Notes under the pieces: generated by a model
Databases searched by the model: none
Told to the model about the DNA's origin: nothing
The model's input: the letters and a program-made list of their open reading frames with translations, nothing else
Made by a program: the position numbers and the translations under genes
Assembly: GCA_965249035.1 (NCBI GenBank)
Contig: CBDFKV010000007.1
Span: 1,629,466 to 1,693,465 of the forward strand
Length of the DNA stretch: 64,000 bases
Source of the DNA: CBDFKV01 sp965249035
Lineage (GTDB): Bacteria > Pseudomonadota > Gammaproteobacteria > Arenicellales > Poriferihabitantaceae
Reading direction: 5' to 3'
In this document: piece after piece, positions 45,833 to 55,600 of the stretch
Layout: each line of letters begins with the position of its first letter
How positions within the stretch are numbered: position 1 is the stretch's first letter

Positions 45833-46426
45833 CTACACGGATGTAGCCGGGTTCACCGTTGGGCTGAGGCTTGCGTCGCTGGCCAATGGCAGAGGTTTTA
45901 GAGCGGGTTTTCTCGAAGTGTCTGCGGCGGCGTTGATAGGCGTTGGATTTACGCAGATTGTATAGGTGCGATACCGAGATACCGAGATACCGGCAAGGTT
46001 GGCATATTCTTGCTGGTCATAAACCAGCAGTGCCCGTTCGCATAGCTTCTTGGTGGCTGGCCCGGACAAGGTGCCGTGGAGTTCGTCAGTCTGAGCCAGC
46101 AGCCGGCAGTCTTTATCGCGGTACTTTCTGGCAAACCCGCGACTGGCAGTGTGCCGCCATGTTAGCCTGCCCTCCTTGAGGTAACGAGCCGCAAGGCGTT
46201 TCACCTGTACGTGGGAGTAGCCGCTAATGCGGGCCATATAGCGCAACAGCAGACCCTTATCTTCTCGCTTGAGCGTGCGATATTTGAACCGCATTAAAGT
46301 GCGTTTAATAAAATCGTAGCGATTCCTTTTGCCGTCAATCGCCAGATCAACTTCATCAGTGCCGCCCAAAAACTGGCGGACCTTTTCTAGGCTGTCGATA
46401 GGTGAGTCATTCATGATGGTATTCAT
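45833..46426 (-). pseudogene. Truncated, frameshifted integrase/transposase gene
   Basis: The N-terminal part of an integrase-type transposase: MNDSPIDSLEKVRQFLGG, a helix-turn-helix region (GLLLRYMARISGYSHVQVKRL) and LSGPATKKLCERALLVYDQQEYANLAGIS. An 8-base tandem duplication (ATACCGAG at 45971-45978 and 45979-45986, plus strand) shifts the frame. Removing one copy restores SHLYNLRKSNAYQRRRRHFE and continues to PGYIRVD, the family's usual entry into the catalytic domain. Homology then stops at about 45833, so the DDE domain is lost. The family is recognised from memory as the IS481-like or ISNCY integrases. Confidence 0.75.
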
Positions 46427-46518
46427 TCCTCATCATGAACAGAAGTTAGATCAGTTCGGTATCATTTCCGATTAGAAATACATGCCTCGCTCAGTATCAT
46501 TCCATATTGGAAGAGACT

Positions 46519-46960
46519 GTAACTGGAAATTGGCGCTGAATCGTTTTATGATCGAGTTCGAGGATCGACTCTCGGACTTTCAATAAATGGCATTTACACA
46601 GTTAGAATTACAGGGTCGCAGATTAGCAAATCCTGGCGATCACGCTGGGAAAACCTAAATACGCTGTATCGCTATCCCGACGATATTCGTAAGGCGATTT
46701 ACACGACCAACGCAATCGAATCGCTCAACAGCGTCATTCGTAAAGCTACTAAAAAGCGCAAACTCTTCCCGACTGATGATGCTGCGAAGAAAGTGGTGTA
46801 TCTTGCGATACGAGATGCATCAAAACGCTGGACAATGCCCATCCGTAACTGGAAATTGGCGCTGAATCGTTTTATGATCGAGTTCGAGGATCGAGTTCGA
46901 GGATCGACTCTCGGACTTTCAATAAATGGCATTTACACAGTTAGAATTACAGGGTCGTGA
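46519..46960 (+). pseudogene. IS256-family transposase remnant with duplicated 3' end
   Basis: From 46619 the plus strand encodes the C-terminal part of an IS256 (Mutator-type) transposase: WENLNTLYRYPDDIRKAIYT, TNAIESLNSVIRKATKKRKL, then NWKLALNRFMIEFED. A normal end DRLSDFQ is spoiled by a 13-base tandem duplication (ATCGAGTTCGAGG) near 46875-46900. The last roughly 100 bases of the element, including a terminal repeat-like ATTTACACAG...ACAGGGTC, occur twice, at 46519-46618 and 46845-46957. The N-terminal two-thirds of the gene is missing. Confidence 0.8.
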
Positions 46961-47086
46961 TGGGGAGGGTCAGTACTAATTTTCAGTCACATTCGATCCA
47001 GGGTCCGATCCAGGCTCGCCATTGTGATATCCGACCTGCTTTCAAATAGTAGACGATGTGACGTTAGTCATGGCTTACACTAACCG
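46961..47086. other. Short gap after the IS256 remnant
   Basis: No gene and no clear terminator for the subtilase. ATCCAGGGTCCGATCCAGGCTC is a short imperfect direct repeat. Confidence 0.35.
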
Positions 47087-48985
47087 CTACAAACAAATAA
47101 CAGCGACTTTGCCGTTAGATGCCTTGACCGGAAAACACAAAGAATCATCTTCTGCTGGATTTGAGTTAAACGGTATGGTTAATGAGTCTACGATCGCTAA
47201 AAAACCACCACTTGCTGTTGTCGTCGAATTACTGACCAGTTCCCCTATAGTTTCATCCGCGCTGGTTACCGTGTAAGTACCCGTCAGCGTACAGGAGTTT
47301 CCATCGCTAAGGATGGGGCAGGTTATCGTTGCGGGTGTGGTTAGGTTATTACTCACTTCAACCCCAATATAGTTGACACCTCCCGTATTGGTAGCCGCAA
47401 CTATCAAGGTGATCGTATCCCCAGCGCTGACCGTACCGCTTCCATCTTCATCTGCATTCATCATGGTGGTCGCCAAGCTTAGAGGCGGTGTCGACTCGGG
47501 GGCAGCAGCTAAGGCTGAATCAATATTGATTTGCTGATCAGCGTAACCGCCCGCATTTGATACGGTATCACCTGTGTCCTGAAATAACTGCCGCAACCCG
47601 CTGACTGAAGCCTGGGGTGATTGTTGCTTTAAAACCGCCCACGCCCCGGCGACATGAGCAGCAGCTAAAGACGTTCCTTCCTCAGACTTATACCCACCAT
47701 CGGCTGCTATTGAAGATGAAGATTGGATGAAGCTACCCGGCGCATATAAATCAAGCTCTGTGCTGGTATTGCTGTACCAAGTTCTTGTAGGAGTAGCACC
47801 ATCTGTATCCGAAGTCGCTCCGACGGCTACTGCGGTCGATACACAAGCGGGCGCCACTACCGAATTAGCATTACTCCCATTTCCGGTCGCAACTATGGTC
47901 GCAATCCCAACATCATGCAAAAGATCAATCATCTCTTTTTCAGGCTGGTCGTCACAAGTGCCAGTATACTTGCCCTCACCAACACTCAAATTAACCGCCG
48001 CTATGTCGAAATCATTGCGCAATTCATAGACTCTTTCAAGACCTGCAATGATATTGGTGGTCCACGCCTTGAGGCACTCTGAATCACCGTCACAGATATT
48101 GTCTGGGGCAGAAGGGTTTGTTGCATCCACTTCGGTAACCACCTTGATAGAAATCAAATCGGCAGATTTAGCAACACCATTCAAAGGGGGCGTTATGGTT
48201 CCATCATCACCACCCGCAATAATACCGCCTACAAACGTACCATGTTCGCAGCCGGGAATCGTTTCATCGCAGGATTCTCCCGATCCAGTCGCTGTCGAGC
48301 TAGCTGCCTCTGCCGGGCATAAGGAGGTTGTATATAGCGAATCCAGACCATCAATCGCCGAATAACAGGCTTCGGAAACGACTTTGCCTGTCAGAAAAGG
48401 ATGATCGCTGTCGATCCCTGTATCCAATACCGCGACAACCCAACCATTCCCGTCAAGCGCATCATTAGTTAAATGGTTGGGGTAAACAGCAGGAACACTT
48501 TGGTCTAATAACAACTCTCTAGGAATATCCCGCTGCACTCGGACGCTGGGATCATTCAGTAATTGCTCCAAATCCTCTCGATCAACCGACATTGCCATTT
48601 GTGGAACGTACTTGAACTTCTTGATTCGCTCCTTCTGCTGACCTTTTATATATTGCGGGCCTTTCCTGATTTTTCGACCAGTATTCAACTGATTGATCAA
48701 CGCATCTTGTCGAGCCCCATAACGCAATCGTCCAGAAGGTCGAGGAATTCTTTTAGATGTTTTATTGCCTGCCCCGCGCGTACCGTCAGGCACATCAAGG
48801 GTGACGATCACCCTTACCTCGGGCGTTACGCTTAACTGATCATACAGCTGGCGCGCAGTCTGCCTATCCGTGCCAGCTGCAGCCGGTAGCGTCACCAGTA
48901 CCGCAAACAGGGTAAGCATCCGTGCAATCACAGCAACAGCTTCGGTACAACTGACTGACCTCGATTGAACTGAACCTCGTTCCAT
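47087..48985 (-). CDS. Secreted subtilisin-like serine protease (S8) with DUF11-like tail
   Basis: A 632-residue exported protease. The hydrophobic segment MLTLFAVLVTLPAAAG at about residues 23-38 is the signal core. An I9-like propeptide follows (VRVIVTLDVPDGT, FKYVPQMAMSVDREDLEQLL). The catalytic triad is Asp188 in VAVLDTGIDSDHP, His248 in EHGTFVGGIIAGG and Ser439 in GTSLAAAHVAGA. From about residue 505, a domain with SAGDTITLIVAATNTGGVNYIGVEV resembles the DUF11 repeats of the neighbouring giant protein. Start: ATG 48985, 17 bases after the Tat-like gene; a TTG at 49009 overlapping that gene is possible. It lies downstream of giant cassette 2 and may be its processing or partner protease. 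Confidence 0.9.
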   Translation of the reverse strand: MERGSVQSRSVSCTEAVAVIARMLTLFAVLVTLPAAAGTDRQTARQLYDQLSVTPEVRVIVTLDVPDGTRGAGNKTSKRIPRPSGRLRYGARQDALINQLNTGRKIRKGPQYIKGQQKERIKKFKYVPQMAMSVDREDLEQLLNDPSVRVQRDIPRELLLDQSVPAVYPNHLTNDALDGNGWVVAVLDTGIDSDHPFLTGKVVSEACYSAIDGLDSLYTTSLCPAEAASSTATGSGESCDETIPGCEHGTFVGGIIAGGDDGTITPPLNGVAKSADLISIKVVTEVDATNPSAPDNICDGDSECLKAWTTNIIAGLERVYELRNDFDIAAVNLSVGEGKYTGTCDDQPEKEMIDLLHDVGIATIVATGNGSNANSVVAPACVSTAVAVGATSDTDGATPTRTWYSNTSTELDLYAPGSFIQSSSSIAADGGYKSEEGTSLAAAHVAGAWAVLKQQSPQASVSGLRQLFQDTGDTVSNAGGYADQQINIDSALAAAPESTPPLSLATTMMNADEDGSGTVSAGDTITLIVAATNTGGVNYIGVEVSNNLTTPATITCPILSDGNSCTLTGTYTVTSADETIGELVSNSTTTASGGFLAIVDSLTIPFNSNPAEDDSLCFPVKASNGKVAVICL

Positions 48986-49001
48986 CGGCAAAACATCCGT
49001 G

Positions 49002-49508
49002 CTACGCAAATACTGTCAGTGTTTGTGTCTTAACAACCGGATCTTCACCACAGGTGTACTCACACGTTGCCGTGATCGGTGCCACCGGTGGACAAGAGGT
49101 CGCACCCTTTTCCGCACTCGTCAGACCATTCCACTCCAGTATAATACCCGATGTCGCGGTGACCGTCGCCGGTACCCCAGGCAGCACTACTTCGCCACTC
49201 GAGGTCGATAAGGAGGTAATTGTAATAGCCTCGCCATCAGATAATATCGTTGCCGTCGCTGATCCCGCCCGTGGTATCGTCGGATCACCATCTTTATACT
49301 CACACTCATACGCAGAGGTCTCAACGATAAGCATCGCAGTGCACGGTGGTATCGTTGTTGGTGGTATCGTACACGGTGGCGTACAGCTAGCATGTGCCGG
49401 CAGGCTGATCGCCACGACCAACGGTGGCGTCCACTTTAATAGCTTACGCCTGCTGATACGTGCACTACTGTTCGCTTGACTGGCGTTCGAAGTATCTTCT
49501 TTATTCAT
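49002..49508 (-). CDS. Small exported protein with SRRKLLKWTPP (Tat-like) signal, copy 2
   Basis: A 168-residue protein paralogous to the one at 35563-36096. ISRRKLLKWTPPLVVAISLPAHA is close to the Tat consensus (S/T)RRxFLK and ends with an AHA site. Next come a Cys/Pro/Thr-rich linker (CTPPCTIPPTTIPPCTA) instead of poly-Thr, then a beta-rich domain with TSGIILEWNGL and CEYTCGEDPVVKTQTLTVF. It has more Cys than its paralogue. The gene lies 103 bases after giant gene 2 and just before the subtilase. The domain is unknown to me. Tat export implies folding or cofactor loading before export, which is worth testing. Confidence 0.78.
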   Translation of the reverse strand: MNKEDTSNASQANSSARISRRKLLKWTPPLVVAISLPAHASCTPPCTIPPTTIPPCTAMLIVETSAYECEYKDGDPTIPRAGSATATILSDGEAITITSLSTSSGEVVLPGVPATVTATSGIILEWNGLTSAEKGATSCPPVAPITATCEYTCGEDPVVKTQTLTVFA

Positions 49509-49611
49509 TTTACTAATCTCAAGTATTCTTCCAGCCCATTATAGGCAAGTTAACGTAACCAATTCCATCTGATTAATTACCATTCATCTCTAATTCATTA
49601 ATTATTAGGCA

Positions 49612-52600
49612 TTAATCACTAACCACTAAATCAGCAGGGCCTAATACCGTCCAACCCAGCAAAATATCCAACTGGTTCGGGCGACTCTCACCCAAAGCCC
49701 GTTTCGCTGACTTTACCGCCGCACCAATTCGCATCCCCTGTTGCAGCCGCGCAAATAGCAAGTCCGCCATCGCTGTCTCAGCGCTTGCATGGGTATAGCT
49801 CGTAGCACCCATAACCACTACTGCGCCATTACCACTTTCGTCAACTAAAAACCGATGCGCCATCGAATCTTCTTCCGGGTCAACATAAGAAGCACTCAAA
49901 CAACCCCACTGCGTCACTATCGTAGGCCTGCCAGCATTGGCTATATCAGTAACATCTTCTCCACCCAGCAATCCCGTAAAAGTCCAACGGTCAGTATTTG
50001 AGTGCCCCATATAGGACGTCAGTGATACACCGGACTCGATCGCGTCACTCAACACCTGATTCGCAGGTACTGGGCCCAGATCACCAACATACGCGGTTTG
50101 AACACCCCAATCGTTAAAGTGACTGCTCACCAGACTTTCAGTATCAGCCTGAAAATTATGATACCCATTCTTGTTCTCAGTATAGTCCGCCGCAAACACT
50201 GCTGTTTGCTTGTAATCCCTAGCCAAATAATCTCGACGCTTCTGCAGCAGCATCGATAACTCCGCTCGCGTACGTACCGGAAGCCGCGATATCTCTATAT
50301 CTGGCAGGTTGTCTCCATCGATATCCGCATAGGCTGCATCCGAAGGAACTCCATTCAGGTTTGCCCCTATTTGTACATACCTCGTAGGTACAAAACTTTT
50401 CGCTCCACTCTTTAAATAATCTCGGTAATCGTAAACATCCCCACCGATTAGCGTCACTCTTTTGGTTCCTGAAAGCGCATACGTGTCGTCGATGTAGCGC
50501 TCAATCGCTGCCGCATTCAATACATGTCCTGAATAGGTCGCATAAATTGATTCTACGTCCACGATAGCGACTTCTTCGCCATAAATAGACGTCAATTCAT
50601 TGGCATAAACCGTTAACTCCGGAGTCATGAAATCCGGGTGAGCGATGATTAAGTGCTTTACCTGGGTCGCACTAACATCCACTGATTCTGGTGGAATCGT
50701 AATCGCCGCTGTCCTGATCCCCTGCTGGGTCGAAACATAATACTTAGAATCCGTATCCGTCGCTTCTCCTCCGCCAAATGTCACAGAACATGACTGCGGA
50801 CTGCCACTACACGTCATATTTTCACGAGCCAACAATTCACGCATCTGTCCGTTCGGCAACAAGCGGAAAACCGTAACAGCCTGCGACTCCAAATCTCGTA
50901 CTGAAAACTTGTTCCAGCTTGAAGAAAACACCAGACCGCTTCCGGCTTCCTCGGCCTTAAACTGACGCGGGTAGGAAAGCTCCAGACTATCTAGATAGAC
51001 CTCATCGCGTACGCCACGATCCCGGGGCAAACGTATCTTGATTTGGTTGCTACCGTTTAATATCCTCGACAGCACCTTCTCCGATTCATGCACAACGATG
51101 CCATCAAAATCTAAGTCCATCACCGGCTGACCATTCAAGTCAATTTCAACATGGTGGTCCGGCCACACCTTCAAATCTGACGTCCTGCCCCACAATTCAA
51201 CCGCCAGCGTTGGCTTAACTGATGCCTCGGTTCGGGGATCATTCGGACCAGACCCTAAAAAACCAAAACCCGAACTGCTGCGTGGTGGTGCATAGTCATC
51301 AAGATACAGCGATACCTCAGTCTCAACCGCCTCATTCTTTGCTGACAAAAGCTCAGCAAACCAGGCATCTTCCAGATCCGGCGAGCTCATACTATGACCA
51401 GACTGTGGTGCATAGGTCTTTTTCGACAAATAGCTATACGCCGCTGGGCCGGAAGGTACTGACTCAGATTCCGGAGTAATCAACTGCTGGCCTTCGCCCA
51501 GTGTCAAAGTAACGGTATTCGAACCTGAATAAATCGTATCCAGACCCTCAGCCGCAAACTCAACCACTGAACCCGGTCCAAACGTTGCCGTACCTTCCGG
51601 CGAAATCTTCAAAGGAATCTGATTACCTCGCTCCTTCAAACCAATCTGCGACACCGACTGCCCGGCCAGATCAACATTCGACCCAAGCAATTGCTCATGC
51701 GTCACTCGGTATATCCCGGTATCCGGTATCGAAAAGTTCGCAACCTCTAGGGCATCTGCAGGGGCTATCAATACGCCTGCTAGCGCCGTCAGCATACCAC
51801 CCCACCAGCTTCGATTGGGTGATGACTCATAGACGCCACGATCTGACGGACCCATCGATTCGTTCTGTTTCATACCCAACTCCTGACCATTTTGAAATTG
51901 CTGTAATCGTTGCTTCAGCTCTTCTCCACGACGTCGCTGACGCTCTTCATGGTTACGCTCTCGCTCACGATTAATCGTATCCCAATCCGTGTCCTTGCGC
52001 TCGCTGAGCACACCAAACGTCTCTCCCAACTCAAACGGGCCATGATGTACCTGCTTGCCAGTCACACCAACATCCGTCAGGCGGAATTGATTGCCTAGAG
52101 TTCCAGCCGCCTGGTACTCGTACGACTGTGCTCCTAGCGAATCTCCCTGCGAGGCAATCAGCTTATCGTTCAGCTTAATCCACTCGCCGCTGGTGCTGTC
52201 TTGCGTCCACAGATCAAAACCCAGATTCGCCACTTCAGTCGTGGTAACCCACTCAAACAGCGTCGAACCATCCGGTTGCTCACTGGAGCGGAACCAGCCC
52301 AGCGAGATCGGCGTAATTGTCGTATCCAGCAATACTGTTGTCGGATCGTTGGTTGGATCATCATCGGTAACTCCGTCAAAACCCGCCGGGGTCTCTACAG
52401 ATTTAGGATCCGGTATTGTTTCTATCGTTACTGGTGAGTCAGTATCCGTCCCATCTACCGGTTCAGTACCCGTATCCGACGTATCCATCACAGCCGGAAT
52501 CGACTCACCCGTTAATAGATCTACCAGCGGAGTTCCGGCTGAATCGGCTGGCGTACCCGTCGCCTCTGCTGTATTTTCTACGCCTCCCTTCTCCATATCC

Positions 52601-55600
52601 TCTCGGGTAATTACATAGGTCGCCCCAGTGCTGCACTCGGCAGTCTCTCCAACGCCCAGCAAATCAACACATGCCACATCACTTAGGCCCAGCGTCGCAT
52701 CACTGATCGTGACATCCGACAACGCTACATTACCCATGTTGACCACATCAAATTTGTAGGTAATGGTATCGCCCACTCCAATTTGACCACCACCGGTAGT
52801 ATCTACCACGCTGACCACTGACTTGATCAGCTCCAGCGCAGGTACTGGTGATAACAAGTACGTCGTCGGATCATCCTTCGGATCGTCAGGATTATTTGGA
52901 TTCTCTTCCAACGGATTAGGCGTTTCCATAGTGCCTGAATCCGGAATCGTCGTGCCATCAGGCTCCGTGCCCGTGTCCGATGTGTCTGTCACAGGATCTA
53001 ATGTCGGACTGTCTGGATTGGTAGGATCACTTGGAACCGGATCACCATTTTGATCCACCGGCGTACCTGTCGCTTCGGCCGTGTTCTCAACCGCACCCAC
53101 ATCAACATCTGCCTGCGTCAATAGATAACTGCCAGTACACGTCGCCACTCCTCCTGTCGCAAGTTCCGCCGGTGTGCACACATCCACCACCGCTATATTG
53201 GCATCCGCTACCGATACCGCAGCCAACGACGTATTACCCGTATTGCTCACTAAGAAGCTGTAGGTCAGGGTGTCGCCCGCATCCACCAGGCTATTGCCGT
53301 TGGTGTCATCGTAACTGGCCACTGATTTGGTCAGACTGATGCCCGGTACCGGCGCGATCGCAAACGTTGTGGGATCGTCCGTTGGATCCGCTGGATCGTT
53401 CGGATTCTCGCCCAATGGGTTTGGTGTCTCAGTGAGATCTGGATCCGTCACCGGATTACCATCCGCATCGGTACCCGTATCCGAAGCATCGGTTACATCC
53501 GGCAGTGGATTGCCCGGATTGGCTGGATCATCAATCGGATCACCATTCTCATCAACCGGACTACCGGTCGCCGTTGCCACGTTCTCAATACCGCCCATGG
53601 TCACATCTGCTCCGGTAATTACATACGTCACCGGCGCCGCCGTTGTACAGACAATGTCCGTTTCACCTACCAGTAAGGTCGCTGGCGTCACGCACAGCTC
53701 AGCCGCTAAGCCCAGTTTGGTATCGGTGATCGTTACCGGACTCAAGTCCACATTACCCGTATTGCTCACTAAGAAGCTGTAGGTCAGGGTGTCGCCCGCA
53801 TCCACCAGGCTATTGCCGTTGGTGTCATCGTAACTGGCCACTGATTTGGTCAGACTGATGCCCGGTACCGGCGCGATCGCAAACGTTGTGGGATCGTCCG
53901 TTGGATCCGCTGGATCGTTCGGATTCTCGCCCAATGGGTTTGGTGTCTCAGTGAGATCTGGATCCGTCACCGGATTACCATCCGCATCGGTACCCGTATC
54001 CGAAGCATCGGTTACATCCGGCAGTGGATTGCCCGGATTGGCTGGATCATCAATCGGATCACCATTCTCATCAACCGGACTACCGGTCGCCGTTGCCACG
54101 TTCTCAATACCGCCCATGGTCACATCTGCTCCGGTAATTACATACGTCACCGGCGCCGCCGTTGTACAGACAATGTCCGTTTCACCTACCAGTAAGGTCG
54201 CTGGCGTCACGCACAGCTCAGCCGCTAAGCCCAGTTTGGTATCGGTGATCGTTACCGGACTCAAGTCCACATTACCCGTATTGCTCACTAAGAAGCTGTA
54301 GGTCAGGGTGTCGCCCGCATCCACCAGGCTATTGCCGTTGGTGTCATCGTAACTGGCCACTGATTTGGTCAGACTGATGCCCGGTACCGGCGCGATCGCA
54401 AACGTTGTGGGATCGTCCGTTGGATCCGCTGGATCGTTCGGATTCTCGCCCAATGGGTTTGGTGTCTCAGTGAGATCTGGATCCGTCACCGGATTACCAT
54501 CCGCATCGGTACCCGTATCCGAAGCATCGGTTACATCCGGCAGTGGATTGCCCGGATTGGCTGGATCATCAATCGGATCACCATTCTCATCAACCGGACT
54601 ACCGGTCGCCGTTGCCACGTTCTCAATACCGCCCATGGTCACATCTGCTCCGGTAATTACATACGTCACCGGCGCCGCCGTTGTACAGACAATGTCCGTT
54701 TCACCTACCAGTAAGGTCGCTGGCGTCACGCACAGCTCAGCCGCTAAGCCCAGTTTGGTATCGGTGATCGTTACCGGACTCAAGTCCACATTACCCGTAT
54801 TGCTCACTAAGAAGCTGTAGGTCAGGGTGTCGCCCGCATCCACCAGGCTATTGCCGTTGGTGTCATCGTAACTGGCCACTGATTTGGTCAGACTGATGCC
54901 CGGTACCGGCGCGATCGCAAACGTTGTGGGATCGTCCGTTGGATCCGCTGGATCGTTCGGATTCTCGCCCAATGGGTTTGGTGTCTCAGTGAGATCTGGA
55001 TCCGTCACCGGATTACCATCCGCATCGGTACCCGTATCCGAAGCATCGGTTACATCCGGCAGTGGATTGCCCGGATTGGCTGGATCATCAATCGGATCAC
55101 CATTCTCATCAACCGGACTACCGGTCGCCGTTGCCACGTTCTCAATACCGCCCATGGTCACATCTGCTCCGGTAATTACATACGTCACCGGCGCCGCCGT
55201 TGTACAGACAATGTCCGTTTCACCTACCAGTAAGGTCGCTGGCGTCACGCACAGCTCAGCCGCTAAGCCCAGTTTGGTATCGGTGATCGTTACCGGACTC
55301 AAGTCCACATTACCCGTATTGCTCACTAAGAAGCTGTAGGTCAGGGTGTCGCCCGCATCCACCAGGCTATTGCCGTTGGTGTCATCGTAACTGGCCACTG
55401 ATTTGGTCAGACTGATGCCCGGTACCGGCGCGATCGCAAACGTTGTGGGATCGTCCGTTGGATCCGCTGGATCGTTCGGATTCTCGCCCAATGGGTTTGG
55501 TGTCTCAGTGAGATCTGGATCCGTCACCGGATTACCATCCGCATCGGTACCCGTATCCGAAGCATCGGTTACATCCGGCAGTGGATTGCCCGGATTGGCT

